Source: Sphingomonas sp. NFR04
GTDB lineage: Bacteria > Pseudomonadota > Alphaproteobacteria > Sphingomonadales > Sphingomonadaceae
Reading direction: 5' to 3'
Length of the DNA stretch: 64,000 nt
Assembly (NCBI RefSeq): GCF_900114095.1
Contig: NZ_FORV01000008.1
Location: 1 to 64,000, forward strand
Within the stretch, counting starts at the first letter, position 1. Each line of letters begins with the position of its first letter. Both the position numbers and the translations under genes were made by a program. This document shows, piece by piece, positions 1-9,448 of the stretch. Under the pieces are notes generated by a model. It did no database searches and was not told the origin of the DNA. It saw only the letters and a list, made by a program, of their open reading frames with translations.

Positions 1-1854
1 CTGCGCAGAGCGCGGCGAAGTCGAGTCGTCGCGGCCGTCGCCGGCCTTGATGACGCCCTGCTGCTGCTTGGCCCAGAGTGCCTCGGCGGCGTGGAGCGCT
101 TCGGCTGCCATCGCCGGATCGCTCTGGGCAAGCGCGCGGCTCGCACCGGCGAGCCCCGCCGCGACCATCAGGTTGTTGGCCGGAAGGTCGGTGGTGAACG
201 CCCAGCGGTCGTCCTGCGCGCCCGAGGCGCCGTTCTTGCGCTCGGCGGGCTTGAGCGACGGATCATAGGTCAGCCCGTCGGTCTGCGAGCCGGCGTCGCC
301 GAGATGCGCATATTGGCGCAGCGTCGGGTCGACGATCCCGACGATCGCGTGCCCGAACACCTTGTACTGCGCGAGCAGCTGCAGCGCGCCGTGGCGGATC
401 TGCTGCAGCGAGTCCTCGACGCCGTCGGGCTTGCGGATCTCGACCGCGCGCGCCGCTTCGTCGACACTGGTTTCGTCCCAGTCGAGACCGAACAGCTCGC
501 GGGCCCAGACCAGGTCGCGCACCACCATCGCGTTTTCGGGGGTTTGGATGTCATAGTCCCCGGCGTCCTGGAAGCCGCCCACGGCGAGGCCGGGGATATG
601 CTCGCCGGCCTTGAAGGGCGAATCCAGGTTGGCGCCCATCTTGTAGCCGTCGAAATGCGTGATGTTGGGCGGTGCCTGGCGTGCGTCGTCGAGATGCGAG
701 GGCGCCGACCAGACGCGATATTGCTCGCGGATGCCGACATGATCCATCTGCTCGGCGAGGAACGTGTCGAGCGAGGTCTGCCAGATGCGCGCATAGGCAT
801 CGGGCGCGATGCGGAACGGGTTGGTCGTGACGCCCGCATAGCGGATGGCGTAGATGCCGGGCGTGCGGACGCTAGAGAAGTCGAACGCCGCATAGTCGTA
901 GCGGGTCCAGTGTCCGCGCGGCAGCGTGCGCGCGCGCAGCACCGGCTCTTCGCGGCCATCGGCGGTGAGCCGCACCAGCTCGGCCTCGGCCGGTGCCTTG
1001 AAGTGCGGATCCAGCTCGATCAGCGCTACCTTGGGCCGGTTGGGCGTATAGCCCGCCTGGTTGAACGAGACGACCGGCGCGCGCACCCAATCCTTGATGA
1101 CATTGGGCCGGACATGCCAGACGATGGCATTCTCCTTCGCGCCCTCGGCGATCATCGATCGGACGACGAACCAGCCATTCTGCGCGCGCGCACGGGCATC
1201 ATAGAGTGTCAGCGGGCCCTGATCGGAGGTGATGGTGACGCGGGTCATCGGGTCTTCGGGGGCCAGCGTGACCGATTTCCCGCCCGACGTCAGCGGCAGC
1301 GGGTCTCCCGAGCCGTCCTTGGCCATCGGGCCGGTCGGGTGGCGCGGGAACAGCCCGGGGGCGGCGTCCATCAGATAGGTCTTGCCGAAATAGGCGCTCG
1401 GCAGGAAATCGAGGTTGAAGCCGGCCTTGCCCACCAGCGCTGCGGGCAGCGGGCGATCGAGATCGACGGCGATGCGGAAGCCGTCGCCCTCGGCGGTGAC
1501 CTTCACCGTATAGTCGAGCTTCACGTCCTTGTAGGTGGAACGGACCACCAGCTGGTTGGGCTCCGTGCCGCGGGTGCGGCTGACAAAGGCGGGGACGGGG
1601 GCCCATTGTTCGGGCGTCTTGTCGAGGCGCACCGCGCCATCGGTAGCGATGCGGTTGCCGTGCAGCACGATCTGGATGCCGGCATTCTTCTCGTCGAAGA
1701 AGATCGGGCTGAACTGGTTCTGGTCGGCGATGACCGTCAGGCCCTGCCTCTCGAGCGTATCCGCCGGCGTGAGCGTCAAGGATTGGGCCATGGCCACGCC
1801 CGAGACGGCGGCCGCTGCCGAGGCGAGCAAGGCGGACAGAACCTTACGGTGCAT
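1..1854 (-). CDS. Secreted glycoside hydrolase family 9 enzyme (C-terminus cut by the window)
   Basis: Likely a beta-1,4-glucanase or exo-glucosidase on cellulose-type or related beta-glucans, exported to the periplasm. The first 618 codons are present; the frame is still open at base 1. Residues 1-23 form a Sec signal peptide ending AMA-Q. Residues about 30-250 look like an extra beta-rich domain. Residues about 258-350 match the CelD_N Ig-like domain (VSFNQAGYTPNRPKVALI), and the GH9 (alpha/alpha)6 domain begins near 355. The GH9 catalytic-base motif DAGDY is at 430-434; the acid Glu would lie beyond the window. The start at 1854 is chosen because the ATG four bases upstream hits a stop after four codons, and an AGGAG lies 7-8 bases ahead. 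The gene is absent from simple ORF lists because it has no stop here. The family call is firm; the substrate is not known. Confidence 0.9.
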   Translation of the reverse strand, partial: MHRKVLSALLASAAAAVSGVAMAQSLTLTPADTLERQGLTVIADQNQFSPIFFDEKNAGIQIVLHGNRIATDGAVRLDKTPEQWAPVPAFVSRTRGTEPNQLVVRSTYKDVKLDYTVKVTAEGDGFRIAVDLDRPLPAALVGKAGFNLDFLPSAYFGKTYLMDAAPGLFPRHPTGPMAKDGSGDPLPLTSGGKSVTLAPEDPMTRVTITSDQGPLTLYDARARAQNGWFVVRSMIAEGAKENAIVWHVRPNVIKDWVRAPVVSFNQAGYTPNRPKVALIELDPHFKAPAEAELVRLTADGREEPVLRARTLPRGHWTRYDYAAFDFSSVRTPGIYAIRYAGVTTNPFRIAPDAYARIWQTSLDTFLAEQMDHVGIREQYRVWSAPSHLDDARQAPPNITHFDGYKMGANLDSPFKAGEHIPGLAVGGFQDAGDYDIQTPENAMVVRDLVWARELFGLDWDETSVDEAARAVEIRKPDGVEDSLQQIRHGALQLLAQYKVFGHAIVGIVDPTLRQYAHLGDAGSQTDGLTYDPSLKPAERKNGASGAQDDRWAFTTDLPANNLMVAAGLAGASRALAQSDPAMAAEALHAAEALWAKQQQGVIKAGDGRDDSTSPRSAQ

Positions 1855-2455
1855 GCATCTCTCCTGTGATTTTATCGTTGCCGGTGTCGCGCTCGATGGG
1901 TGGGCAGCCGGTCGGAAGGGGGGCGGGCACGCGTATCGCCGCGCCTGTTTCTGCCAGCCACGCTTGGCCGCGCAGCCATGGATGCCGTGGAATCAGCCGC
2001 TGCCGGGTGTCCGTTCGCGGCGCATCGAAGCCGCTGGCGCCGGACTTCGGGCGTTGCACGGCCATCGCAGCGAAGTTGAGGCGCGCCGGTTCGTATCTTG
2101 GACGATCGCATGCATGTCGACGCGCGACACAGCCCTTTTGCCAAATTCGCGAATCACGACCGCGCTCTCCTGATGGCTTTTGTTTTTTGCCATGCTAAGG
2201 GTAGCGCTACCATTCGGCAATTAGCTTTGTGTCGTCTTGCCTTGATTGCCGCGGGCCGGTTGAATTCGCATGATTGCGAAAGTATTTGGCGACAGTTCGT
2301 CGAAGCATCCGGCTGCTCCGCGTCGCGCGCCGGAAACCGCCACCTCGACTGCGTCGATCTTCGCACGTCGCGGCGAGAGCAGGACATGGCGAGGGTGGCA
2401 CCAATTGCCCTGCCTGACGTTACCACCGCGCGGGATCTGCCGCCGGAGAATCGCG
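1855..2455. other. Divergent intergenic region between GH9 gene and paoA
   Basis: About 600 bases without a convincing gene. The short ORFs here on both strands have no recognisable protein character and overlap each other. It holds the candidate GH9 promoter/operator at 2192-2220, a T-rich stretch at 2178-2188, and the ribosome-binding site GGAGA at 2445-2449 that fixes the paoA start. From the candidate promoter to the GH9 start is about 330 bases of leader, which is unusually long. I found no hairpin convincing enough to call a riboswitch. Confidence 0.6.
2192..2220 (-). promoter_or_regulatory. Candidate sigma-70 promoter with LacI-type operator in the spacer (for GH9)
   Basis: Read on the minus strand: TTGCCG (2220-2215), a 17-base spacer, then TAGCAT (2197-2192). 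The spacer contains the perfect 12-base palindrome GGTAGCGCTACC at 2200-2211. Palindromes of this type are bound by LacI-family repressors of sugar-utilisation genes in Caulobacter and relatives. Placement inside the spacer would let a bound repressor block RNA polymerase directly. No regulator gene for it lies in the window. The palindrome is certain; the promoter assignment is inference. Confidence 0.55.
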
Positions 2456-2958
<503 letters not shown>

Positions 2959-2962
<4 letters not shown>

Positions 2963-3948
2963 CGCCCTTCACCTATCTGCGTGCGGCCGATGCACCCGAG
3001 GCGGCGCGCCTGGGCACGGACGCCGGCACCGCCTATCTGGGCGGCGGGACCAACCTGGTAGATTTGCTGCGGGAGACGGTGGCCCGGCCGGAGCGCCTGG
3101 TCGATGTCAGCGCGCTGCCCGCGAGCATCGAGGAGACGGACGGCGGCGGCCTGTTGATCGGCGCGGCGGTGCGGAACACGGCGCTCGCCGAGCATCGCGC
3201 GGTGCGGGCGCGCTACCCGATGCTGGCGCGGGCGATCCTGGCGGGCGCCTCGGCGCAGATCCGTAACATGGCGACCGTCGGCGGCAATCTGCTGCAGCGG
3301 ACCCGCTGCACCTATTTCTACGACACCGACGGTGCGCGCTGCAACAAGCGGGTGCCCGGATCGGGCTGTGATGCCCGCGAGGGCTTCAACCGCATCCACG
3401 CAGTGCTGGGCGCCTCCGAGGCGTGCGTGGCGACGCATCCGTCGGACATGTGCGTGGCGCTGGCGGCGCTGGATGCCGCCGTCCATGTGACGGGGCCTGA
3501 CGGCGATCGCAGCATCGCGTTCGGCGATCTGCATCGCCTCCCCGGCGACGCGCCGGAGCGGGACACGAGCCTGGCGCCGGGCGAGCTGATCGTCGCGGTG
3601 GAACTGCCGCCGCTCGCCTTCGGGCGCACGTCCACGTACCGCAAGGTGCGGGATCGGGCCAGCTACGCCTTCGCGCTGGTCTCCGTCGCCGCGGCGCTGG
3701 AGCTGGATGGCGATCGCGTCGCCGATGTGCGGATCGCGTTCGGCGGGGTCGCCCACAAGCCCTGGCGCGCGGCAAAGGCGGAGGCGGCCCTGCGTGGGGG
3801 CCCCGCCACGCACCAGGCCTTTCTGGACGCCGCGGCCGTTGAGTTCGAAGACGCCCGGCCGCTCCGCGACAACGCGTTCAAGCCGGCACTCGCCGGCCGT
3901 GCGCTCGCAGCCGTGCTGCAGGCCCTCGCATCGGGAGAGACGGCATGA
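2959..3948 (+). CDS. paoB: Aldehyde oxidoreductase, FAD subunit with [4Fe-4S] insert (PaoB/YagS-like)
   Basis: Medium subunit carrying FAD; takes electrons from the PaoA clusters and hands them to the final acceptor. 329 residues. The FAD-binding half begins with the glycine motif AYLGGGTNLVDLL (25-37) and ATVGGN (105-110). It carries the insert typical of the PaoB branch, with Cys117, Cys128, Cys137 and Cys156, which in E. coli PaoB hold an extra [4Fe-4S] cluster not found in xanthine dehydrogenase. This separates it from ordinary xanthine or CO dehydrogenase medium subunits. It overlaps both neighbours by four bases. Confidence 0.92.
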
Positions 3949-6284
3949 GCATCGTCGAGAATGCCAAGCAGGCGGCGCAGGGGCTGGTGCAGAGCGCGAT
4001 GGAAAAGCTGGTGCCGCTCGCGCCGGACAGCTGGATCCCCGGCGGCGTGCCGGACCCGCTGATCGCGCGCAAGCACGGGCTGATCGGCAAGCCCCTCTCC
4101 CGCCTGGATGGCGCGCTGAAGGTGACCGGTACCGCGCCGTTCGCGGCGGAGTATCGCTTCGAGAACATGGTCTATGCCGCGCTCGCCTATGCCACGATCG
4201 CGCGCGGCCGCATCGCGGAGATCGACAGCGCGGCGGCGGAGGCGGCGCCCGGCGTGGTGCTGGTGATGACCCACCGCAACGCACCGCGCATGGCGACGCC
4301 GCCCGCGTTCGGCTCCTCGCCGACCGGCGTGGGGCCCGCCGACCTTCCCGTGCTGCAGGATGATCGCGTGCACTGGAACGGCCAGCCGGTCGCCTGCGTG
4401 CTCGCCGAGACCCAGGAGCAGGCGGACCACGCCGTGACCCTGCTGCGGATCACGTACGACGTGGAAGCGTCGACGACGTCGCTCGCCGAGGCGAAGGCGA
4501 AGGGGATCGAGCAGGGACTCTTCATGGGCCATCCGCTGCTGAACGAAGTGGGCGATGCCGAGACCGCCTTCGCGGCCGCGCCCCACCAGGTCGACCAGAT
4601 CTATCGCACGCCGCGGCACAACCACAATCCGATCGAGCCGCACGCCGCGACGATGGCGTGGATCGGCGACACGCTGATGATCCACGATGCCAGCCAGATG
4701 GTGTCGCAGCAGGCACAGACGCTGGCGGACGTCTTCGGGCTGGAGACGGAGCAGGTCCGGCTCACCTCGCCCTATGTCGGCGGCGGCTTCGGCAGCAAGG
4801 GGCTGTGGGATCACCAGATCATCGGCGCGGCGGCGGCGCGTCTCTCGGGTCGACCGGTGCGCATCGCGCTCTCGCGCGAGGGCGTGTACCGCGTGGTCGG
4901 CGGGCGCTCGCTGACCGAGCAGCGCGTGGCGCTCGGCGCGCGCGCGGACGGAACGCTCGAGGCGCTGATCCACACCGGCCTGTCGGTGATGACGCCCCAC
5001 AACAACATGCCCGAGCCGTTCATCCTGGGCAGCCAGGCCGCCTATGCCGCGCCCAACATCCTGCTCAAGGTGGAGGTGACGCGGATGAACATGCTCGCCA
5101 ACACCTTCATGCGCGCGCCGGGCGAGGCGGTGGGCACCTTCGCGCTGGAATCCGCCATCGACGAACTCGCGGTGCAGCTGGGCATGGATCCAGTCGAACT
5201 GCGCCTGCGCAACGAGCCGGAAAAGGACCCCATCAACGGCCGGCCCTTCTCCTCGCGCCACATCGCCGAGGCCTGGCGGAGCGGCGCCGAACGCTTCGGC
5301 TGGGCCGATCGTCCGGCCGCCGCCACGCGGCGGGACGGGGAGTGGCGCATCGGCCTGGGCTGTGCGACCGGCACCTATCCCTATTACCGCATGCCCGGCG
5401 CCGAAGCCCGGATCACGCTGTCGCGCGACGGCGAGGACGTGCGCGCCAAGGTGGAGGTCGCCGCCGCCGAGATGGGCATGGGGACGGCCACCACCACCGC
5501 ACTGGTCGCGGCCGAGCGGCTCGGTCTCGCCGTCGAGCAGGTCGAGGTCGTCTATGGCGACTCCGCCATCCCCGGCGCGATCATGGCGGGCGGGTCGCAA
5601 CAGACCGCAGCCATCGGCGCCGCGATCATCGCCGCGCACGGCGAACTGGTCGGCGAACTGCTCAAGCTGGCCGGCAACGACTCGCCGCTCGCCGGCCTGT
5701 CCCCCGACGAGGTGGGGTGTGCCGACGGGAGCATGGCCGCGCTCGCCGACCCGGCGCGGCGCGAAAGCTATGCCTCCATCCTCGCGCGATCGCAGCGCGA
5801 GGGCCTCTCGGTCACCAAGGCGGGGTCGATTCCGCTGGAGACGATGCACTGGTCGATGCATTCGCACAGCGCGCTTTTCTGCGAAGTGGGCGTCAACAGC
5901 GTCACCGGCGAAATCAGGGTCCGCCGCTTCCTCGGTTCCTTCGATTGCGGCCGGATCCTCAACCCGAAGACCGCCGCCAGCCAGTTCCGCGGCGGCATCA
6001 TCATGGGCCTGGGCATGGCGCTGATGGAGGAAACCCAGTTCGACGAGCGCAACGGCCGCATCATGAACCCCAGCCTCGCGGAATATCATGTGCCGGTGCA
6101 TCTCGACGTGCCGGAGATCGACGTGATGTGGACGGACATCCCCGATCCGCACACCCCGATGGGCGCGCACGGCGTCGGCGAGATCGGCATCACCGGAGTC
6201 GCCGCCGCGGTGGCCAACGCGGTCTACAACGCCACCGGCCAGCGGGTTCGGGACCTGCCGATCACGCTCGACAAGCTGCTTTGA
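3945..6284 (+). CDS. paoC: Aldehyde oxidoreductase, molybdenum cofactor subunit (PaoC/YagR-like)
   Basis: Catalytic large subunit binding molybdopterin (the cytosine dinucleotide form in this family) and oxidising the aldehyde. 779 residues, close to the usual length for this branch. Residues about 45-150 match the hammerhead domain, followed by two molybdopterin-binding regions with YVGGGFGSKG (about 277-286) and GGSQQT. The conserved active-site glutamate is about residue 746 in GAHGVGEIG. No cofactor-insertion chaperone of the PaoD/XdhC type is next to it, so maturation must come from elsewhere. Substrate range in E. coli is broad and includes aromatic aldehydes; that fits the ferulate/vanillin genes 32 kb away but is inference. 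Confidence 0.93.
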   Translation: MSIVENAKQAAQGLVQSAMEKLVPLAPDSWIPGGVPDPLIARKHGLIGKPLSRLDGALKVTGTAPFAAEYRFENMVYAALAYATIARGRIAEIDSAAAEAAPGVVLVMTHRNAPRMATPPAFGSSPTGVGPADLPVLQDDRVHWNGQPVACVLAETQEQADHAVTLLRITYDVEASTTSLAEAKAKGIEQGLFMGHPLLNEVGDAETAFAAAPHQVDQIYRTPRHNHNPIEPHAATMAWIGDTLMIHDASQMVSQQAQTLADVFGLETEQVRLTSPYVGGGFGSKGLWDHQIIGAAAARLSGRPVRIALSREGVYRVVGGRSLTEQRVALGARADGTLEALIHTGLSVMTPHNNMPEPFILGSQAAYAAPNILLKVEVTRMNMLANTFMRAPGEAVGTFALESAIDELAVQLGMDPVELRLRNEPEKDPINGRPFSSRHIAEAWRSGAERFGWADRPAAATRRDGEWRIGLGCATGTYPYYRMPGAEARITLSRDGEDVRAKVEVAAAEMGMGTATTTALVAAERLGLAVEQVEVVYGDSAIPGAIMAGGSQQTAAIGAAIIAAHGELVGELLKLAGNDSPLAGLSPDEVGCADGSMAALADPARRESYASILARSQREGLSVTKAGSIPLETMHWSMHSHSALFCEVGVNSVTGEIRVRRFLGSFDCGRILNPKTAASQFRGGIIMGLGMALMEETQFDERNGRIMNPSLAEYHVPVHLDVPEIDVMWTDIPDPHTPMGAHGVGEIGITGVAAAVANAVYNATGQRVRDLPITLDKLL

Positions 6285-6336
6285 TGCACGCGCAGGCAGC
6301 TTTTTGGTCCGCTGGATGGCGGCGCGGGAGCACGGC

Positions 6337-7095
6337 ATGAAGCAGCTGGTCGCCTTCGATCTCGACGGTACGCTCGCGGAGAGCAAGCAGCCGCTCGACG
6401 CGCATATGGCGGCCTGCCTGCGCTCGCTGCTGGATCTGGCATTGGTCTCGGTGATTTCCGGCGGCGACTGGAAGCAGTTCGAGACGCAGGTCATCGCCCG
6501 CTTGCCAGCCGACGCGGATCTCGGCCGGCTGTTCATCATGCCGACCACGGGCGCGAAACTGTATCGTTTCGTCGAGGGCGGATGGCGGCAAATCTATGCG
6601 GAGACGTTCACCGCTGCCGAACGCGGGCAGATCCTCACCGCGCTGGAGCGCGCCGTGGACGATGCAGGCGTCCGGCCGGACAAGTTATGGGGCCCGCAGA
6701 TAGAAGATCGCGGCACGCAGATCACCTTCTCCGCCCTGGGGCAGCAGGCGCCGATCGACGCGAAGAAGGGCTGGGATCCCGATCAGGCCAAGCGGATCGC
6801 GCTGCAACGGCAGCTCGTCACCCAGCTGCCGGGCTTCTCGATCCGGATCGGCGGGACCACCTCGCTCGACATCACGCGCGAAGGGGTCGACAAGGCCTAT
6901 GCCATCGATCGGCTGATCGAACATGCCGCAGTCCCGCGCGAGGCGATGCTGTTCTTCGGCGACGCCATTTACCCTGGCGGCAACGACGATCCGGTGCGGG
7001 CCGCGGGTGTGGATAGCGTGCGGGTGCGCGACCCGGCCGAAACCGCCGCGATCCTGGAATCGCTCATCGCCTGGAACCGGCCGCTCCCCGGATGA
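6337..7095 (+). CDS. HAD-IIB phosphatase/phosphomannomutase-like protein
   Basis: 252 residues of the haloacid dehalogenase superfamily, subclass IIB. Motif I is FDLDGTLAES (residues 6-15), with both catalytic aspartates. Motif II is the Ser in VISGGDW, and the C-terminal motif GDAIYPGGNDDPVRAAG closely resembles the GD-x-PGGND segment of eukaryotic-type phosphomannomutases. It could interconvert hexose phosphates or act as a sugar phosphatase; sequence reading cannot decide. The start at the ATG beginning MKQLVAFDLDG is preferred over earlier in-frame codons because the domain begins there. It follows paoC by 52 bases but has no obvious link to aldehyde oxidation. Confidence 0.8.
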   Translation: MKQLVAFDLDGTLAESKQPLDAHMAACLRSLLDLALVSVISGGDWKQFETQVIARLPADADLGRLFIMPTTGAKLYRFVEGGWRQIYAETFTAAERGQILTALERAVDDAGVRPDKLWGPQIEDRGTQITFSALGQQAPIDAKKGWDPDQAKRIALQRQLVTQLPGFSIRIGGTTSLDITREGVDKAYAIDRLIEHAAVPREAMLFFGDAIYPGGNDDPVRAAGVDSVRVRDPAETAAILESLIAWNRPLPG

Positions 7096-7113
7096 CGGGA
7101 TCCGGACCGACGT

Positions 7114-7950
7114 TCATGCTGCATCACCCAGCCAATCGGCAGTGATCTCTCCGCTATGCCCATCCGGCGCCAGTGCGGCGCGTAGCGCTTCCAGCAGCGG
7201 CGGCAGCGCCTGGGTGAACGCGTAGGGCGGATTGACGATGAAAAGGCCCGCGCCGTTGTAGATGCCGGGCTGATCGGCATCATACAGCCAATGCTCCACC
7301 GAAAGGAATTTCGGGATGCCCAGCGCACGCAGCTTGTTCTTCCAGCGCTGGTGCGTCGCGCGGTCCTTCAGCGGATACCAGATCACCGTCACGCCGTGCG
7401 CCCACTTGCGGTGCGCCGCGGCGAGGGTGGCGGTGATGCGCTCGCGCTCGTCGGTCTGCTCGTAGGGCGGATCGACCACCACCACGCCGCGCGCCGTTCG
7501 GGTCGGCAGCATCGCCAGCCACAGCTCATAGGCATCACGTTCGTGCACGGCGGCAGCCGACCCGCGCATCGCGCGGCGCAGGATAGCGGCGTCCTCGGGA
7601 TGCTTTTCATTGAGGATCAGCAGGTCCTGCGGGCGCAGGAGCTGCGCCAGGAACTGCGGCGAGCCCGGATAGAGGTGCGGCTCCGCCCCCACATTCACCG
7701 CCTGCACGGCGGCGCGATAGTCGTCCAGCAACGGGTTCGCATCGGCAAAGGCCCGCAGCACGCCGTGGGCGGCTTCGCCGGTGCGCTGGGCCTGCTCGCC
7801 GCCGAGGTCGTAGAGCCCGCAGCCCGCATGGGTGTCGATCAGGGTCAGCGCACCCTCTTTCTGCTGCAAGGCGCGAACCAGGGCGATCAGCAGGCTGTGC
7901 TTCACGACATCGGCGCTGTTGCCGGCATGGAAGGAGTGACGGTAATTCAT
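7114..7950 (-). CDS. rlmJ: 23S rRNA (adenine(2030)-N6)-methyltransferase RlmJ
   Basis: Methylates A2030 of 23S rRNA using S-adenosylmethionine. 278 residues, the family length. The start MNYRHSFHAGNSADVVKH is the family's invariant N-terminus, so the longer upstream extension is rejected. The SAM-binding segment is LIDTHAGCGLYDL, and the amino-methyltransferase catalytic motif is VVVDPPYEQ. It is transcribed toward the HAD gene (convergent, 18 bases apart). Confidence 0.92.
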   Translation of the reverse strand: MNYRHSFHAGNSADVVKHSLLIALVRALQQKEGALTLIDTHAGCGLYDLGGEQAQRTGEAAHGVLRAFADANPLLDDYRAAVQAVNVGAEPHLYPGSPQFLAQLLRPQDLLILNEKHPEDAAILRRAMRGSAAAVHERDAYELWLAMLPTRTARGVVVVDPPYEQTDERERITATLAAAHRKWAHGVTVIWYPLKDRATHQRWKNKLRALGIPKFLSVEHWLYDADQPGIYNGAGLFIVNPPYAFTQALPPLLEALRAALAPDGHSGEITADWLGDAA

Positions 7951-8125
7951 TGAAGTCCAAAAACCTGCCGAAATGCCCCTTGTACAAGCTTCCGGGCAAG
8001 AAAGCCGATCGCGAGACGCTGGAAGCACGCCTCGAACCAGCTTTCGCGGTCGGCGGCAACCGGCAGCGGGGTCAGCGGTGATCGGCAACCCGGCCAGCCG
8101 GCGCACCTGCATCCGCCGAACGGCA

Positions 8126-8704
8126 TCATCGTCCCTGCGTGCCGCGGCCATCCGGGCCCAGGCTGGAGGTCTCGAACTGGCCCGGCGCGATTCCCGCAAC
8201 GGACCAGTCGCCGATCGACCAGCGGACCAGCCGCAGGGTCGGCAACCCGACCGCCGCGGTCATGCGGCGCACTTGCCGGTTGCGTCCTTCGCGGATGGTG
8301 ATCTTCAGCCAAGTGTCGGGGATGGACTTGCGCTGGCGGATCGGCGGATCGCGCAGCCACAGGTCGGGCGGGTCGATACGCGCAACCTCGGCCGGCAGGG
8401 TCATGCCGTCGTTGAGCAGGACGCCCTGTCGCAAGCGCTCCAGTTCCGGTTCCTGCGGATCGCCTTCAACCTGCACGAGGTAGGTCTTGGGCATCTTGAA
8501 GCGCGGATCGGCAATGCGCGCCTGCAGCCGCCCGTCATCGCACAGCAGCAGCAGGCCTTCGCTGTCTCGATCGAGCCTCCCGGCGGGATAGACGCCCTTC
8601 ACCGCAATGAAATCCGACAGGGTCGAACGAAGTGTCGGCGATCCGCGATCGGTGAATTGCGACAGGACTCCGAAGGGTTTGTTGAACAGGAGCAGCCGGG
8701 GCAT
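8126..8704 (-). CDS. rluE: RluE/RsuA-family rRNA pseudouridine synthase
   Basis: Converts a specific uridine of large-subunit rRNA to pseudouridine. 192 residues, without the N-terminal S4 domain that RsuA and RluB carry, so the shortest member RluE (23S U2457) is the best match. The catalytic aspartate lies in GRLDRDSEGLLLL, and FNKPFGVLSQF and GRNRQVRRM are family motifs. The start MPRLLLFNKP is conserved. The roughly 175 bases between this gene and rlmJ show no convincing gene. Confidence 0.85.
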   Translation of the reverse strand: MPRLLLFNKPFGVLSQFTDRGSPTLRSTLSDFIAVKGVYPAGRLDRDSEGLLLLCDDGRLQARIADPRFKMPKTYLVQVEGDPQEPELERLRQGVLLNDGMTLPAEVARIDPPDLWLRDPPIRQRKSIPDTWLKITIREGRNRQVRRMTAAVGLPTLRLVRWSIGDWSVAGIAPGQFETSSLGPDGRGTQGR

Positions 8705-8762
8705 GCTGCGCTCATAGCGTGCGGTTGCGGCCCTGTCGCTTGGCGCATGCCGGCGCCGCCAA

Positions 8763-8800
8763 GAAATCCTCGTGCTGCCGCGAAGGATTTCGCTATCCTT
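8763..8800. repeat. Nested inverted repeats upstream of the first ECF sigma gene
   Basis: GAAATCCT (8763-8770) pairs with AGGATTTC (8784-8791) across 13 bases. The right arm also starts a second, tighter inverted repeat, AAGGAT (8783-8788) / ATCCTT (8795-8800). They lie 60-100 bases ahead of the GTG start of the sigma gene, where a regulator or leader structure would act. The repeats are certain; the function is unknown. Confidence 0.4.
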
Positions 8801-8863
8801 GGTCTCTCTGAGGGCAAACAGAATATCTGCGCGCGGCCATAGGAGGGTACGGCGACACGCGAC

Positions 8864-9448
8864 GTGAAATCTGCGCTGGAGCGCCGCCAGCTTCTGGCGC
8901 GATGGGTCGCGTGCGAGATCGTTCCGCACGAGGGCCGCATCCGCGCCTGGTTTGCGCGCAGACGGCTGGCGCCCGAAGATGTGGATGAGCTGATGCAGGA
9001 AGCCTATTGCCGGATCGCGACGCTGGACTCCGTCGATCATATCGATTGCGGCCACGCCTATTTCTTCTCGATCGCGCGCAACCTGTTGCTGCGCAAGCTC
9101 AAGCGCCAGCAGGTCGTCCCCTTCGAGGCGATCGGCGAGATTGAGAGCTACCGCGACACGCAGACGCCTTCGCCCGAGGAGCAGGTCTCTACCCGGCTCG
9201 CCTATGAGCGGGTGATGGGCCTGATCGCAGGCCTGCCCGAGCGCTGCCGGCGCATTGTCGAACTGCGCAAGATCGAAGGCTGGTCGCAGAAGGAGATCGC
9301 CGCGCATATGGGCATGACCGAAAAGGCGGTTGAGAAACAGGTCTGGATCGGGGTGCGCGCCATCCGCGAGGGCTGGTCTGCCGCCACAGGATCGCCCGAG
9401 GCCGATGCGCCCGCGCCGGCGCCCGGCCGCAAGGCGGGCCTCCTGTGA
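8864..9448 (+). CDS. FecI-type ECF sigma factor
   Basis: Directs RNA polymerase to the receptor genes downstream after a signal passes through the TonB receptor and anti-sigma factor. 194 residues. Sigma region 2 covers about 30-90 (DVDELMQEAYCRIATL). Sigma region 4 with its helix-turn-helix covers about 125-175 (GLPERCRRIVELRKIEGWSQ). The start is GTG at 8864; the nearest good ribosome-binding site, AGGAGGG at 8841-8847, is 16 bases away, farther than usual, so the true start could differ. The stop overlaps the GTG of the anti-sigma gene. Confidence 0.9.
   Translation: MKSALERRQLLARWVACEIVPHEGRIRAWFARRRLAPEDVDELMQEAYCRIATLDSVDHIDCGHAYFFSIARNLLLRKLKRQQVVPFEAIGEIESYRDTQTPSPEEQVSTRLAYERVMGLIAGLPERCRRIVELRKIEGWSQKEIAAHMGMTEKAVEKQVWIGVRAIREGWSAATGSPEADAPAPAPGRKAGLL

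Noticed and set aside
1993..2220. 75-codon minus-strand ORF between the GH9 promoter and GH9 gene
   Set aside because: Its internal ATG overlaps the proposed -10; no ribosome-binding site, no recognisable protein character.
3663..6548. 961-codon open frame on the minus strand across paoC
   Set aside because: Antisense shadow of paoB/paoC produced by high-GC third positions; no start signal, no domain, His/Arg/Gly-rich composition.
7951..8125. Possible small protein between rlmJ and the rluE-like gene (minus-strand frame rich in Trp, Phe and Arg)
   Set aside because: No clear start or ribosome-binding site and no recognised family; left unannotated, though a decayed short gene cannot be excluded.
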